DNA of 64,000 nucleotides from Hyaloperonospora brassicae (GCA_947650285.1 CANTFL010000289.1:1-64000), one strand, 5' to 3'. Counted from the first letter of the stretch, positions 18,798 to 30,408 are shown. Numbers and translations are program-made. Notes: a model not told the origin generated them from the letters alone.

Positions 18798-21256
18798 ATG
18801 GACGACGACATCGAGGCGCTCATGCCCCGCACCAAGTGCGTTTCTCCTCGCGCTTCGAGACGATCGACTGCGGAAAGAATGGAAATCCCGCAATGACTGA
18901 CTGATGCGTGTACTGCTTTTTTGGATGCAATGGCTCGCGCATAGAGCGGCTAACGACCGCGCGACAGTCGACAAGGCCAAGCTGAAGCAGTTCATGGCTA
19001 GACAAAAGACGCGGCAGAAAAGTATCGAAACGTACGTAAAAAGCAAAAATGGCGAAGAAAAAAGCGTTTTGATGATGATGGATGGAATACCAAGAGGACT
19101 GAAATGGGGCTGAATGGAAAAAACTGTTATTCGTCATATGTATGGAACATGTCAGTCGCTCGGATGCCGTACTGGTGCGTGGCGATGTGCGCAAAGACGC
19201 CGAAGGGTTCGAAGACATTGACGACTTTTGGGTCGATGAAGAGTCAGTGCAGGACGACTCCGTGGACGACGACGACGACTGTACGTCGCTTTTTGTGTGT
19301 AATTGTGCACTGCAATGGGTCATCAAGACATGCGTACGCGTTTCTGTGCTGACGCAGGTTGAATGGGTACTGCTGTTTGTGGACAGCGCTCACTGCGTCG
19401 GACAAAGAGTCGGCAGATACGTCTGGAGACATTTCGGAGCCGAGCGAGCACGAGGTGGAGCTTCCGGAGATCGGTAGTCCTCCGTCCAGTGATCGCGAAA
19501 GTATGGACATCGAGATCGGACCGATCTTGTCGCGGACGCAGAGAGTCAGCAGCAATAGCAGAGCCGAGAAGGAAGAGAAACGAGAGGATGTGATTCCATC
19601 GCCGACGCGAAGTGATGTCTCCTTTGATTTCGGTGGCTCACCGCATGGTTCTGTGGATGTAAATGACGACAAGAACGTCACTGTTCGTAGCCGACGCAGT
19701 GCGAAGTCTACTGGAAAGAAAAGCAAGCAAACAGAACCAACGACGGAATCGTCTGCTGGGCATGGCTTCGACAACGATACGGCCAGTCCGTTTTCTGCGA
19801 ACGAAGGTCCAGTGACCCCACTCTCGGATGGTGCGTTTCGCCACATTGGAGGGCAATTCGTATGCTGCCGTGCTCGGCGTCTTTTCAGTATCAGTGTCAC
19901 TGACATGTTGTACTGTTTGGTGTGTGTGCCATTGCAGCAAGTGATCGAGAGCTGAAGCCGATTCCGTCGTTTTCGGACAAGAGCTCTCTCTCACCGAATG
20001 TGAGCAAGGAGTTGTTCAAGAAAGATGGATACGGTAGCGATATGCCCGACGAAACCCGTGCAAAGAAGCAGGCGAAAGCGAAGAAAGCCAAGAAGACGGC
20101 CAGTAGCAAGCGGTCGGCTGGTGAGGCCACGAAAACGCCTCGGCTGCGGCCGACAGGAAAGTATGGCTACAGGACGACTCCGCCCGCGACGGACACGTCG
20201 ACTCAGTCCGCGCAGACAGATGACGATAACGACGAATCTTTCCAGGCGCAGAACGATTCGGGTGGTGAGACAGGAGACGATAGCTATTACAACGAGCCAG
20301 ACGCGCCAAGCGGCCCAGTCCGAGACAGATTGCCTGATGCCGCTAAGATCATGAACGATACCGAAAAAGATGCTGCTTGGGATGGCAGTGGTTTACGTCG
20401 ATCGAAGCGGCGGCGCTTCAAGCCGCTCGCCTGGTTCAAGAGTGAGCATATGGTGTATGAGCGCACCTTTGTCGGTGTGGGCACGGTGATGCCTACGGTG
20501 GTCGGCGTCGAGCGCCTTGGTCTGGACTCACCGACGACCAAACGAACGAAGGCCAAACCGCCGTCCAAAAGAACCAACAACAGCAGAGCGTTGGCGTTAA
20601 AGGAGCTTCCGAAAGACGTGCAAAAAAAGATCGTGGACGGTGAGTGGGCGACGCTGTTTGACGGCCAGGCCGGCTGCATGAATGATCTGAACATCATCTG
20701 CCGTGCCAATGAGATTCGTCTGCGCAAACTGCCAACGGAAGAGAGAGGTGGTGCCGTGGTACACGCGTACGCAGGACAGAGTTTCAATCTGTTCAGTCCG
20801 TCTCCGTTTGCTCGGTGGATCTCCGGACGCGTAGTGTTGCCTCCCGGTGCGTGGAAAGAACCCGAGGGTGTCGGTCAAGCGGTGCAGTTGTTCTATGTGA
20901 CAGGTTGTCAGCCGAAGTCGCTGGAACTAGCATTGTCACCAGAGACGGATGACGAATTCTTCACGAGCAAGCACACAACGCACTTTCTGCTCAGCCCCGG
21001 CGACGAGTTTTACGTGCCAGCAGGCAATGTATATTTCGTGAAGAACCACTCGAGCTCGGCCGATTGCGACCTGCGGTTTACAATTCTAAAGCCTGAGTCG
21101 ACGCAGCTGCCGGCAGACGGTAACGACTCGGATGCCGAAAAAGGGAGCGAGTCAGCGGCTGGGTCCAAGCCGGAAGCTCCTAGGGTAGATACCAGTCTGC
21201 TCAAGCGTAAGAGGGAAGAGGACGCCGATGCCGATGCGGACTCAGACTCGGTCTAG
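18798..21256 (+). CDS. Kinetochore protein CENP-C/Mif2 homologue
   Basis: Five exons (18798-18835, 18945-19031, 19156-19280, 19387-19830, 19938-21256) join in frame to 670 residues. Two features identify it. The CENP-C motif at about residues 384-407 (GLRRSKRRRFKPLAWF then HMVYER) has the conserved RRSxR, the KPLxWF core and the following Y; in known proteins it contacts the CENP-A nucleosome. A C-terminal cupin-fold domain at about 500-620 (AVVHAYAGQSFNLF, GRVVLPPGAWK, FLLSPGDEFYVPAGNVYFVKNHS) serves for dimerisation. The N-terminus has an acidic stretch (FEDIDDFWVDEE). The middle is disordered and lysine-rich (ARAKKQAKAKKAKKTASSKR). The protein should bridge centromeric chromatin to the outer kinetochore. 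Short first exons make the N-terminus the least certain part, though phases agree throughout. Confidence 0.88.
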
Positions 21257-23482
21257 GGACTGAAGCAACACATTCTAGTCGCGCGTTTGTTTCCCGATGG
21301 GAGATGGTACATCATCCACTACCATGTCGTGCTACGTCGTAAAAAGAACTAGTCAATAGCGCACGGCAACTAATTGTACTGTTAGATCAGCTCGCAGATA
21401 GCATCATGATATTCCTTTGTCCAAGATACACAACAATGATGATTGCTTGCTTGCTTGTCGTAAAAACGGCAGTGCAGTGGTGAAATGATGATGGAAGATG
21501 CGGTACGTGAAGATACTTCGGGAGATGTCCAATGTAGCACCGAGACGCTTTTCGTGATAATGTTTTAGCTTCGGTTTTATGCGTTTGTGCAACATTGTAA
21601 CCTGAGCACGCAATTCGGTACCAACTGATTCGATGGACGCGAATGAATTTGCAAAGCCGTCGTTTTGGTGACAACACCTTTGACCACAGAGAAAGATGCC
21701 ACGTTTTGACGTGACTGGATCCATCAGCTCGCTTCGTATTGCTGGTATTAGGTTACATGTGGACACGAGCCGGAGATTGTATCGTCCGCCAGAAGTCGCT
21801 AGGGATCTGGCAAGTCGCCGTGATCCGCTAGCAATACGTGTCGTGTGGTCTATGCGAGTGAAAGACTCCCTGCGACGTCATCGGGGACATTCTGTCGATT
21901 GCCATGGCCATCATTGCCCCGCCTCTCAACAAGTTGACTTGGTCAGGGCTTGCATAGGGTGTTCCGACAAAGCACCGTTGATACCGCACAAACGCCACTA
22001 TGCTATAGAAGGTTCACAGCAGACACGAAGCACGATGGATGCCGCGTTGTTGGCAGATACTTGCATTGCCTCACCCCCCCCCCCCCCCGCTAGAATCGGA
22101 CATATTGAAGCAGAGCCCAACGCACGATGAAGCACTCGTTGTATCTACCTCGAGGCCTTGCTGGGTAGTAACCACCGCACACAACGTGAGACGCAGTCGA
22201 GACGGCAGCTGAAACGCCAATCTGCTTGCAACGAGCCATGTCACGTCTGGGTGGCATCAGTTGCCCTCACTGCAAACTCTGCTGAACCCCCAAGACGAAA
22301 CAGCTAAGCGCTATCTTCATCGACACACAAAGTGCAACAAGTCGAAGCGCTCAGCATCGGCTTCACGAGCGACAAGTACGGGTAGAAGAAGGCGAAGAGG
22401 TCAATGTGTCGGACAAGAACCCCACACAGTCAGCAGATCTGACGCGCATATCTCACTTCGTCACGGCAAGACATGTTCCGACCAGACGTTTGTCTTGTCC
22501 CGAGGTGTCTGCACTCGGATAGCACCAACGTCAGTTGAGCCCCCAAAGACGCTTTGCGGCAGCACAACTGCTGCAAAGCACTCGTCGGACTGTGAGTAGC
22601 GCCGACAAGTCAATGGCACCATACAGCAGCTTTAGCCGCCGCTCCCCTCGGAGCTGCCAAATCTGACGTGTCAGTCGCGCGTGCTGCTGCTTTGCGCCGT
22701 CGCCAAAGTCGCCATCGTCGCCGCAACTCGGCAGCTGTGGAGCCCATTCGCCCTCTCAACAATCTCGCGAGCAGCTCGTGCGTGCCCTGCCAGATCATGA
22801 GCCCGATGCCGGGTGCCTCGTGTCCGCTCCTACAGCGTTCAGCCAGTGCAAGTAGCTCCGCATCAGCCCTCGAGGTGCTCTACGGCTGCAGGGGGGTGTG
22901 GACATACCCGACAGGGACAACTAACTCGTCCAGCGACTCGACTGGACCGCTCATCCGTGCGAAGCCGTTGACGCCACTTGGTCCACCCGCGAACGCTCGA
23001 CAGCGCCCAACTTTCTGCTCCTATCCGGCGAGAGACGTCCAGTCACACGTCTGTCTCGTGACACCAGTGGGCGAATGCAAAGACGTGGGGCGGTCACATC
23101 TTCCCACTCACTCCCCCCCCCACACACACAAAAGGCGACCAAACACACAAACACACAAACGGACGGGCGGACGGTCGTTATCGCATTGTCAAGTCGACCG
23201 ACCGACTTTCCCGTCGCCCCACGAGGGTTTGTGGCCGGACAGTTCACTCGCTCTCGCTCTCTCTCTCTCACCCGCGACGACCTCCCGCAGGTGCCACTGC
23301 TTCTCGGGCTCCGATACCGACTGCAGCTCTTTCCAGCTCAGGTACCTCTCGACTGCAGTTGCTCCTCCTCCTCTTCCTCCTCCTCCTCCTCCTTCGACAC
23401 GACCCGTTCCGTCTGGGACACTGTCTGGTAGGAAGTCAGTCGCTCGCTGGTTCCTGACGCTCAACAAGAGGACCTCTTCAGG
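21257..23482. other. 2.2-kb intergenic region between CENP-C and the LRR receptor gene
   Basis: Holds a C14 run at about 22077-22090, an AC-rich stretch at 23105-23160 and a CT-rich tract at 23248-23275 that probably belongs to the receptor promoter. Open frames on either strand (for example 21404-21766 minus and 22668-23600 plus) show no family resemblance. A minus-strand stretch near 21550-21640 (TELRAQVTMLHKRIKPKLKH) looks faintly protein-like but has no supporting start or splice sites. Confidence 0.45.
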
Positions 23483-26008
23483 ATGCAGACCTGGAGGACT
23501 TGTTGGACCCTCGGGGGCGTCTCAGCTCTGCTGCTGCCTGCAGCGTCGGCCGAAGGCCCCCCGGTCTCCAGCTTACCCAGCGGTACGCTCAACACGTTGA
23601 CGACGAGCTGCAATGGCGGCTGCAGCAGCAGCAGCGGCAGTAGCAACGGCGCCTGTGTCATTGTCGGGCAGTCCTCGACCAGTGCCATCAACTGCGTCAA
23701 CGACACCAACTGCTTCACACTGTCGTCGGGTCAGTCGGCGCTGTGTCTCGACGCGTTCCCGTCGACCGCCTCCGAGTGGGTCTTCCACCCGACCGAAGGC
23801 AGTGCCACGGCAGGCGCGGGACCGTTTGAGCGTGTAGGGCTCTTGCAGCTGGCGGACAACGTGACCGCTGTGACGTTCAGCAACGCAGACGCGAGAACCG
23901 ACCGACTGTCGGCGTCGCTCGAACTCGCGTCGATGAACATTCAATCGGAGACGACGCTGGACAAAGTCACGTTCGCGAACTTGAGTCTGTCCGGACTCGA
24001 CAGCGCGTTGCCGCTCAATGGCGTCAAGAGAATGTACGTCGCAAGAAGCGATCTGAAGGCGCAGCAATGACTCTGTGTGAATGTATGTGTATGTGTGTGT
24101 GCGGTGGGTACTATAGCGACTAATGTGCTGTTTGTGGTTCCTCTGTCCTGTGAACAGATCGATCAACAACTGCTCGCTGCGTGAAATCCCCACGTCTGCA
24201 GTGGCTGGAGACGCTGTCAATGCCATGTACGGTTTACTTGCTCGCTCAATTGCAACAATAACCATTTGTATGCACACTCGACTCGGCCTTCTGACTGTTG
24301 TTTGCATTGCAGTGACTTATCCCACAACGGCATCGCCAGTGTCGATGACGACTTCCAAGATGTGGCGTTCCCACAACTGACTTTGCTGTACGTGTTTTGG
24401 TCATTGCTGAAGTCTTGTGGCGTGACTGGAATAACGCTCACTTGATGCACAGTGACCTGTCGTCAAATGCGTTGACGCGCTTTGATCTTGAAGAGGACAA
24501 CGTTCCAGCCATCACGACCCTGTGAGTGCGATGCGTGTGCTCTTGTCGTCTCTCGCTGCAACCCTGTTCTGACTCGCAATCGTCGTGTTGTTCTCGTCTA
24601 TGCGGACAGACATCTCCACAAGAACTCGCTCAGAGCTATTCCTGATGTCATTTTCGAGCTACCCACGTTGCGGTTTCTGACGCTGGCTGACAATCCCATC
24701 AATGCGTCAAATCTGACAGTGCGGCAGTTCTCGTTCCTCGCGAATTTGCACATGTTTACAATTGACGGCATGACCAACACAAGCGCATGCCCGGCCGCCG
24801 CAGTCCGAAGCGCACTGAGCAGTTCTTTTTCGTTCTGCAGAGGAAGCAGAAATGCCGGGTCGAACACAACAGCTTCTGGACAACCCGTGATCGAAGTAAG
24901 TGTACGCATGGATGGCGATTCTTCCTCCAGCACGAAGTGGATCATTTTGGGTGTATGCTTGGGTGCTGTGGTGTTACTGCTGCTTATGGGTCTTGTTTGG
25001 TGGGGCTTTCGTCGACAAAGCGATGGCCATCTCAAGCATGTGAATAGTACCGTTCCGTCAACTGCCATTGGTATTGGCGATTTGATGGACCACCCGTATA
25101 TGGAGCTAGGAGTTCCTCGTTCGGCAAACCTCTCCAGCTGCACGGCGTCGGACTTTGAATTGCTCGCGTCTGTAGCTGATGGCTACATCGGACTCACAAG
25201 ACTGTCGTATAACGACGTCTTTCTGCACAAAATGCTGCGTGTTAGCAGCCGTTCTGAGCTGTGGCTAGGCGAATACGAGCACGAGGCTGTGCTTGTCAAG
25301 AAGATCAAGAGCAATACGGCTTCGAAGGCGTTGTTGCGGGACTTTGTAACGGAGATCGAGCTCATGTTTGAGCTCAAGCACCCGCGCATTGCTGCCTTTC
25401 GAGGCGCCATGTGGGATGTGGATGGTACAGAGCTCTGCGCTGTGGTCGAGTACGTTGGAAAGGGTGCTCTGCGAGATTGCACCGTGAACGACGTTGTTGA
25501 GTTGTCTATACCGAAGCAGCATGCCATTGCTCGACAGATTGCCGAGGCGATGGTGTTCTTGCACTCACGGAATATCGTGCACGGTCGATTGAACGCATTC
25601 AACATTTTGCTGGACAAAGAATATTCTGCCAAGCTGAGCATTTTCAGCATTTTTCACTACGTCAAGCTATCGCCTTTGGACAACGAATGCCGAGTCTTTG
25701 TGGCGCCCGAGGTCTTGCGTGGTGAGCAGCCAACAGAGAGATCAGATGTCTACGCGTTTGGCGTGGTGCTCGTGGAAATTGACACTGGCGAGACGCCTGT
25801 GATGAATGCTCGAAGACTGTCGTTGGAGAGAGGAGGAACCGAAGACTACCTCTCTCCAACTGCAAAGAGGACTGGATTCCGCTTGAGTCGTCTCTGCTCG
25901 GGAATAATGAAGGACACGATTGCTGCATGCTTGGAAAAAGATCCGGACCGACGACCGTCGATGGCTGACGTGGCGTTGGCTTTCCGGAATGGTGCAAAGA
26001 AGCTGTAA
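23483..26008 (+). CDS. LRR transmembrane receptor with TKL-type pseudokinase domain
   Basis: Five exons (23483-24033, 24158-24226, 24313-24387, 24453-24521, 24610-26008) give 720 residues. A signal peptide (residues 1 to about 23, core GGVSALLLPAASA) leads a Ser/Cys-rich ectodomain. LRRs follow, encoded as one repeat per short exon (69, 75 and 69 nt), all separated by phase-2 introns; DLSHNGIASV and LHLHKNSLRAIPDVIFELP are typical. A transmembrane helix lies at about 365-388 (WIILGVCLGAVVLLLLMGLVWW) with a basic stop-transfer. The cytoplasmic domain keeps the beta-3 lysine (about Lys485), EYVGKGAL, VAPEVL and SDVYAFGVVL. The catalytic loop, however, reads HGRLNAFN (Asp replaced by Arg, about 581), and DFG is replaced by a Ser-Ile-Phe stretch. 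The glycine loop is also missing. It is therefore predicted to be catalytically dead and to signal as a scaffold or allosteric partner. Oomycetes carry many LRR receptor-like TKL kinases. Confidence 0.87.
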
Positions 26009-26925
26009 GAGTTGATGGACAACCTCACTGCGAGCGCAGCTGAGATAGCGAAGACATGATCTGAAGGACTAACGTCCATGTCAATCGAGGGAGAAGCGCA
26101 GCAGAATGCTCAAGCACTTCATGAACGTTGATTACGAGCTCATGTGGTAGGAGCTGACATCTATGTCGAAAGAACATGTGGAAGGGTACATGTACCTATT
26201 TACCTCTGCTGCAACCCTCCGAAGTGCTGTGCAAGGCAACAGCCATCTTGCTGAAATGCATGTGTGGCCTTGTACCGACTCGCAATGCCACCGGTAGGAG
26301 AGACTTGTGCAGGCTGACTCGATGGACAAGTCAGCCGTCATTTGTAATCCCTAGCGCTAGTCTTTTGCAACAGAAAGAGGTTGGCCGTGACATACTACGA
26401 CTCAACATTGGCTCGACTTCTTTCGCGACGGGTACACGTAGCCAGTAACCATATCAAGTTTGCATGTTCAACGCCTTTCCTTGTCTTTCTTGTTGTCGAT
26501 GACCAACATCTTGCACCATCGACCGCTCGTCACCAGTAAACATTGTCAAGTCAAACGCAAATGACCAAAGGCAAACACATCGGACCGCATCGGACATCGA
26601 TGGCCACACCGTTTTTCTACCGCGATTCATCTGGTAGATATGGCCAGCTCACCATGGTCTTTTAACCGTCACTTCTATACAGTTGCCGTCAAGCGGGTAA
26701 ATCGGGGAATGGATGAGCAATTCGTGATGCTCAGCAAAAAATCGCGCGAAAATTTGGATTGCCTTTTTCTACAAGCTCGAAGTGCGTCAAAACTATCTGG
26801 GAATAAATATTTGAGCGCACTCCCCTACTCTCTCGATCGGTCCTACCTGCCCCGAAGACGACGACCTCCTTTCGGCGTGGGCACTGGTGTTGGCGTAAGC
26901 TTCCCCTGATACGATTCGCTATGCG
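26009..26925. other. Convergent intergenic region, no gene recognised
   Basis: About 0.9 kb between the 3' ends of the receptor pseudokinase (plus) and the WRKY19-like gene (minus). Short open frames only, none resembling a protein family. Confidence 0.5.
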
Positions 26926-28339
26926 CTAGCCTGTAAATCGATCGGGACTGTCGAGTGTCGGCAAAGCACCAGCGTTCGGAACTTGGTGCAACGAGCACAT
27001 GTTGCCGTTGCGCTCGTACGCAGGTTTGCGGCAGCCTTCCACGACGCATCGCTTACCTGAGGAGAGAACCACAATGAGATGAGTAACGGCAGAAAGCCAT
27101 GAGGAAAACAAAGAAACGAGAGCTCGAGGGTATGAGTATTACCCTCGAAGCCTGCAGTGCAAAGGTTTGCCGAAAATACATGTACATATATCGTGCAGCT
27201 TACCTCCTCCGTGAGCCCAGCAAAGGCCGTTCGACACTGCGGTCTTGGTGCAGTTTCCGTCGCTGCATCTCCGGCCTACAATGGCGATAGAACAACTCGT
27301 TGACAAACGATTCGGGATACAGCACAAAGCAAACAGCAGCTTCCGTACCTCCGCCGTGGGACCAGCAAACTCCGCGAGACTTGGCACGGTTCTCGCATCC
27401 GTCCGCTGTGCACTTGGTGGAGCCGCCTGCATATGTACGTTACGCAACGTTTGCTGAGCAAATCGTGAAGCCAGCTTTGGGTCAAGATCGCGTCACGCGT
27501 ACCATGTTTCCAACATACACCCAAATTTTTAGCACTACTCGTGCACCCCACAACAGCACATCGTTTACCGCCCTATATCACGACGTATCGGGATGTGTAT
27601 TGCATAGCCCATGTTCAGGAGTTGGACCCAAAACAACATGCAAAAAGATGCAATAGTGGCAAAGTGCTGCAGCCCATCAACGTACGCCGTGACCAATACA
27701 CAGCCCGCGGTTTACCACGTAGCGCGTACAATCCTGAAACTTGCAAATGCGCGACTTTTTCACGGCAGCTTTCTTTTCTGCAGTAGTAGTAGTAGTAGTA
27801 GCAACAACAGCAGCAGCAGTAGCTGGCACGCTTGCAGCCCTGTTTTCCGTCGCGAAAACACTTGAGCCAACCATGAGATCAGCTGCGAACGCATCAAGAC
27901 CAAGGAAGCCAGCGATCAGTCCGTGCAAACACACGGAGATCCCCCTCCTCTGTGTGCGGTGCCTGCATCCCTAGGCCTTTGTCTCCAATGATCAGCGCAA
28001 CGTACCGAAACTTGTGCCAGCCGTCAGCTGGGTCTGGTCCTCGTCCGCACTGCCATCCAAGATGAAAGCAAGGGAGCTCTTGCTGGCCGCCGTCGCCCGC
28101 CCCACAAGCGCTGCCGCTGCAACTGCAAGCGTGTCCGTGTTCATGATATTAGCCAGTTGGTGTCTGCTTGCCGCGAGCTGCAGCAGTGGCGTCGGCACGA
28201 CTGCGTGGTCGGATTTCTCGAGATCGCCTGAGGCCACTTGGTGCACCCAGTCTTCGCTCCTGTCGACATCTTCATCGCTCGTCGAGGAGTTGTTCATGCA
28301 GGAAGACGCCGGCTGCTGCGCGTCAAAGAGGAGCAGCAT
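26926..28339 (-). CDS. WRKY19-like zinc-finger array protein
   Basis: Six exons: 28006-28339, 27686-27882, 27503-27572, 27349-27426, 27204-27275 and 26926-27056, in frame for 293 residues. The first exon is Ser/Asp-rich and disordered. The second carries an Ala/Thr tract encoded by CTA/TGC-type triplet repeats (plus-strand 27782-27822) and the first finger. Five fingers of the form C-x4-C-x8-11-C-x2-H follow: CKFQDCTRYVVNRGLCIGH, CAVVGCTSSAKNLGVCWKH, CTADGCENRAKSRGVCWSH, CSDGNCTKTAVSNGLCWAH and CVVEGCRKPAYERNGNMCSLH. This repeat, often followed by GGG, is typical of large oomycete families annotated as WRKY transcription factor 19-like; there is no WRKYGQK domain here. From the third exon on, each exon encodes one finger bounded by phase-1 introns, except at the ends. 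A nucleic-acid-binding role is presumed, not shown. Confidence 0.85.
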
Positions 28340-28600
28340 CCAAGGGGCTGGCTGGCTGGCTGGCTGAGATAGGGACCAAAGGGGACGACGAGGCCTCGCG
28401 CGCGCTCGAGCGCTCGACTGGGAGTTTGTATTTCTCTATGCCTTCGGAGTCACTGCGTGCGTGCCAGCTGGTCCGACAGCCGAGTATCAGTGGGAGCCGG
28501 CACTGGCCAAGCCTCAAGTCACGTCTGTGCTGCACCCCATCGAAAAGCCGGGTGGAGGTTGGCTGCTCTAGGGATCCACTGGTGTTGGCGACGGGATCCG

Positions 28601-29007
28601 CTATTGCGCAGCATACGGTAGTACCGACTGCCCACAGCAACTGTGGAAGGAGCTTACCGGATGGTGAGAGCGACGCGAGTCCGCCGCTCTGTGCACACAG
28701 CGAGCAAAGCACGAGACCCGTTTCTGCAATTGCGTCATCTGGTGGTCTGAACGTCCAGCGAACGTGACCGGCTCGTCATCTTTCGGCTGCGCTGGATGCA
28801 TAAAAGTCTCATTTGGCACAGACACGCGAGGAAGAAGGAAGTGTTACATTGCAGAATGAATAAAGGAGGGCATGGAGAAAGGCGTGGGATCGAACCGTGT
28901 GCGGTATGTCGCTCGTGTCGGGCGTGACGATAGATAGCCCTCAAACTGCAATGATTACTTACGCGATTCACTGGGTCACATCTGTCGCTGGCTCTCTTCT
29001 TCTCCAT
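28601..29007 (-). CDS. Possible small two-exon gene, unknown
   Basis: Exon 28963-29007 encodes MEKKRASDRCDPVNR and ends at a good GTAAGT donor. A phase-0 acceptor before 28807 joins it to a frame (TFMHPAQPKDDEPV, QMTQLQKRVSCFARCVHRA) that stops at 28601, for about 83 residues. The CFARC segment is a CX3C spacing, but only one such pair is present, so I do not assign it to the small Tim family. Composition looks coding; otherwise support is weak. Confidence 0.3.
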
Positions 29008-29211
29008 ACAAACCCATAGAAGTTCCCGGACCAGTATCCCCTATAGTGGTTGACTCACTTCTATGATCTTCCCGGGTGTTGATGGATTGGATAGCCAGAC
29101 AGGTAGTGTTGGCATCATGTCAAGCGACCACTAGCGCCCCCCAAAGGATATAAACGCCAGAAACTAGACACCCGACGTATGGTTCACGAATGATGCACAG
29201 GCAGAAACATA

Positions 29212-29541
29212 ATGTCCCTTTACCCACATCGAGTGCATTTATTGTTGCAATCAAACGCTCCTGCTGCATGGCTCCAGGTGGCAGTGGTGCCGTGTAAGTC
29301 GGTGCTCGACGTTTGTGATGGCATCGCGACGGAAATGACGCGAACAACACGACCGGGCTCCGAGTGGGGCAGCAAACTCCTGCGCTACACGTTTCATCTC
29401 GACCCACTGGCTGGCGCAGCTTGGACAGCAAGAGCGCCGGGACCGTCGTATCGATTCCAGTATCCGGTCCGCGCTGGTGCGGACCTTGCGCTCAAACTCG
29501 ACGCTAGCGTGCGTTGCCTCTCTGCACTGGGAGTAGCTTGA
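29212..29541 (+). CDS. Possible small uncharacterised protein
   Basis: A 109-codon frame from ATG to TGA (MSLYPHRVHLLLQSNAPAAW; TFHLDPLAGAAWTARAPGPS; FQYPVRAGADLALKL). The translation has a balanced, folded-protein-like composition and the best codon pattern of the frames here, but I recognise no family. The antisense strand is also open (29120-29431), so this may be chance. It would converge with the RING gene downstream. Confidence 0.35.
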   Translation: MSLYPHRVHLLLQSNAPAAWLQVAVVPCKSVLDVCDGIATEMTRTTRPGSEWGSKLLRYTFHLDPLAGAAWTARAPGPSYRFQYPVRAGADLALKLDASVRCLSALGVA

Positions 29542-29607
29542 GTTGGCTGCACTTCAACAGAGCAAAACAGAGTCAGCGTAACGCATCGGAGAAGAAGCTG
29601 CACAGAT

Positions 29608-30201
29608 TTACAACGCGACCATACCGAGCCGTTCCAATCGCTTCAACTTCACGTTCGCCCTGTCCAATTCGTGCTGAATGTGCTGCATCTGCCGCACCGT
29701 CCGCTCTTGCTGCTGTTGTCGACGCACTAATTCGTTCTCCAGTCGGAATGAATGGCTCGACGTCATGCGCTGCATCTCGTTGACACGGTCCAACTCGACG
29801 CGCATCTTTCTCATACGCTCGGGCAGTTCCGATGCACTTGTAGCTGTCCCATTTTGACGCACGTCTTCCCGGTCAACTTGCCGGTTGCTGCGGGACTGAA
29901 GCTTGTGTTTGCTGCCTTTTTTCTGACGAGTGCCAACACACAAGTACAATCGGATCGCGCCTCGGGGACTAGCTTTGCATCGACAAACAGGACACACGGA
30001 ACGCCCGGCTAGCGCTTGTTTGACACACATGTGGTGGAAAACGTGGCCGCACGACAGAGCCGCTAGATCGCCTGTCATCGTTTCAAGACATATCGCGCAC
30101 GCATTAGCGCCGTCGTCGTTCTCGTCACTGTCGCTCTTCCTTAGAGACGAGAAAAAGCTCAGCGACTGTGCCATGCCTAAGCCCGTGCACTGCTGCGCCA
30201 T
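29608..30201 (-). CDS. RING-finger protein with C-terminal coiled coil, putative E3 ubiquitin ligase
   Basis: From ATG 30201 (MAQQCTGLGMAQSL) the frame encodes 197 residues. A compact RING domain near the N-terminus reads CAICLETM, then SCGHVFHHMCVKQAL, then CPVCR, giving the C3H2C3-type zinc ligands. It is followed by a basic linker (RQKKGSKHKLQSRSNRQ) and a coiled coil (RMRKMRVELDRVNEMQR, LVRRQQQQERTVRQMQHIQHELDRANVKLKRL). RING followed by a long coil recalls TRAIP-like ligases, but the protein is much shorter and I would not name it so. The frame is open upstream to 30408; the extra 69 residues are not RING-family-like, so the internal start is preferred, though an upstream start is possible. 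Confidence 0.72.
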   Translation of the reverse strand: MAQQCTGLGMAQSLSFFSSLRKSDSDENDDGANACAICLETMTGDLAALSCGHVFHHMCVKQALAGRSVCPVCRCKASPRGAIRLYLCVGTRQKKGSKHKLQSRSNRQVDREDVRQNGTATSASELPERMRKMRVELDRVNEMQRMTSSHSFRLENELVRRQQQQERTVRQMQHIQHELDRANVKLKRLERLGMVAL

Positions 30202-30408
30202 GCCTTGCCACAGAGAATGTTTGGAAGTGAGATACGTGTGCGCACGCGAAAGGATACTATCGCGTTCACGGGACCGGGCGCCATGGAGAAAAAACATCGC
30301 TCGGCTAAACGTCGCGTCCCATGTGACTTTACACGAAACTATGCTACTTGAGCTGCTTGTATGTACGCCATGCCTTGGGCAAAACTCCAGGGGCACTCGC
30401 AGAAACAC

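Noticed and set aside
22077..22090. C14 homopolymer as a possible structural element
   Set aside because: An isolated homopolymer; probably slippage or an assembly-prone site with no partner sequence.
22668..23600. 310-codon plus-strand open frame
   Set aside because: Low-complexity translation rich in S, R and P that overlaps the true receptor start in another frame; no domain.
27782..27822. Triplet repeat (AGT/AGC) as an independent microsatellite feature
   Set aside because: It lies within exon 2 of the WRKY19-like gene and simply encodes its Ala/Thr tract.
28884..28896. Sequence resembling a tRNA B box on the minus strand (ggttcgatcccac)
   Set aside because: The flanking bases do not form a proper T-arm stem, and no A box, anticodon arm or acceptor stem is found at the right distances.
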